Origin: Aestuariibaculum suncheonense
GTDB lineage: Bacteria > Bacteroidota > Bacteroidia > Flavobacteriales > Flavobacteriaceae
Reading direction: 5' to 3'
Length of the DNA stretch: 64,000 nucleotides
Assembly (NCBI RefSeq): GCF_014596935.1
Contig: NZ_JACVXC010000001.1
Location: forward strand, 1,338,263 to 1,402,262
A model generated the notes under the pieces. The model saw only the letters and a list, made by a program, of their open reading frames with translations, was not told the origin of the DNA and did no database searches. The position numbers and the translations under genes are program-made. Below, in pieces: positions 63,842-64,000 of the stretch (positions are counted from its first letter, which is position 1; each line of letters opens with the position of its first letter).

Positions 63842-64000
63842 CACCCGCTTAACGAGGAAACGAGTTAAGGATAGAAGAGAAATAAGTTCATAAACATATT
63901 GAATTGACAGCGTAAGATGCTAACTGGAAACGGTTAGTATTGACTAAGAGAATAAACCATTTTGAGTACTAGAGATTCCAATTAGTTGTTAAATAATATT

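Larger units (their letters stand above)
63006..64000. other. Long intergenic region up to the window end
   Basis: About 1 kb with no ORF. It holds the thrS promoter (63027-63057), a repeat-like element (63091-63240), an AT-rich part with many short inverted repeats including a perfect 9-bp pair at 63248-63269, and three tandem promoters (63516-63841) reading to the right. No tRNA was found. The last 150 bases look like a stable-RNA leader. Confidence 0.7.

Noticed and set aside
63054..64000. Searched the noncoding end for tRNA or 5S rRNA genes
   Set aside because: No cloverleaf or T-loop GTTCGA pattern with matching stems was found; any rRNA must lie beyond the window.

Overview
The window is AT-rich chromosomal DNA from a member of the Bacteroidota, very probably the family Flavobacteriaceae. 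The evidence is type IX secretion (T9SS) sorting domains, promoters of the TTG / TAnnTTTG type instead of TTGACA / TATAAT, few Shine-Dalgarno sequences, a DUF5606 protein, and a flavobacterial zeaxanthin-type carotenoid cluster. It is dense ordinary chromosome: no CRISPR array, prophage, insertion sequence or plasmid gene was recognised.

Layout. 1-1641: tail of sucC, a small secreted protein, a one-domain DUF1456 protein and a TerB-like protein. 1682-3685: uvrB. 3713-22729: five very large cell-surface proteins in tandem on the minus strand, each with a signal peptide and a gliding-motility-type (type B) T9SS sorting domain; they share repeat modules, and two of them share a nearly identical DNA tract. 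22756-24495: a two-gene ABC transporter. 24614-29416: an unrecognised protein, a pRiA4b ORF-3-like protein, heme A synthase, CCA-adding-type nucleotidyltransferase and a TsaC/YrdC protein. 29535-35282: a surface-glycan (probably lipooligosaccharide core) cluster with two DUF1919 proteins, an InaA-type sugar kinase and four glycosyltransferases, including two pairs of duplicates and a possible relic of a third copy. 35287-40845: dapD, ruvX, def, DUF5606, a TlpA-like thioredoxin and a D-2-hydroxyacid dehydrogenase. 40838-45239: a carotenoid operon (crtI, crtB, crtZ, lycopene cyclase) behind a MerR/CarH-type B12-binding regulator. 45506-48148: a secreted GH3 glycosidase with a PA14 insert. 48207-48477: tRNA-Leu(GAG) and tRNA-Lys(TTT). 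48627-58716: aroK, a phosphoribosyltransferase, an S4 protein, an FKBP-like lipoprotein, a porin-like protein, tgt, an LptF/G permease, accA, dnaB and a secreted protein usually mislabelled asparagine synthetase B. 58760-59146: a broken small gene. 59261-63005: yjbQ and the thrS-infC-rpmI-rplT translation operon. 63006-64000: noncoding DNA with a repeat-like element and three tandem strong promoters that point out of the window, probably into an rRNA operon.

The most informative points are: the candidate light/B12 switch of the carotenoid operon, with a 13-bp inverted repeat over the crtI promoter and start codon; infC, which has no ATG/GTG/TTG at its conserved N-terminus and must start at ATA or ATT; a Tgt lacking the usual zinc-site cysteines; a gene-conversion-like tract between two T9SS giants; and a 20-nt sequence shared exactly by the tRNA-Lys promoter and the last of the three tandem promoters. 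No clearly new multi-gene system was found. All functional calls come from reading motifs; no database search was run.
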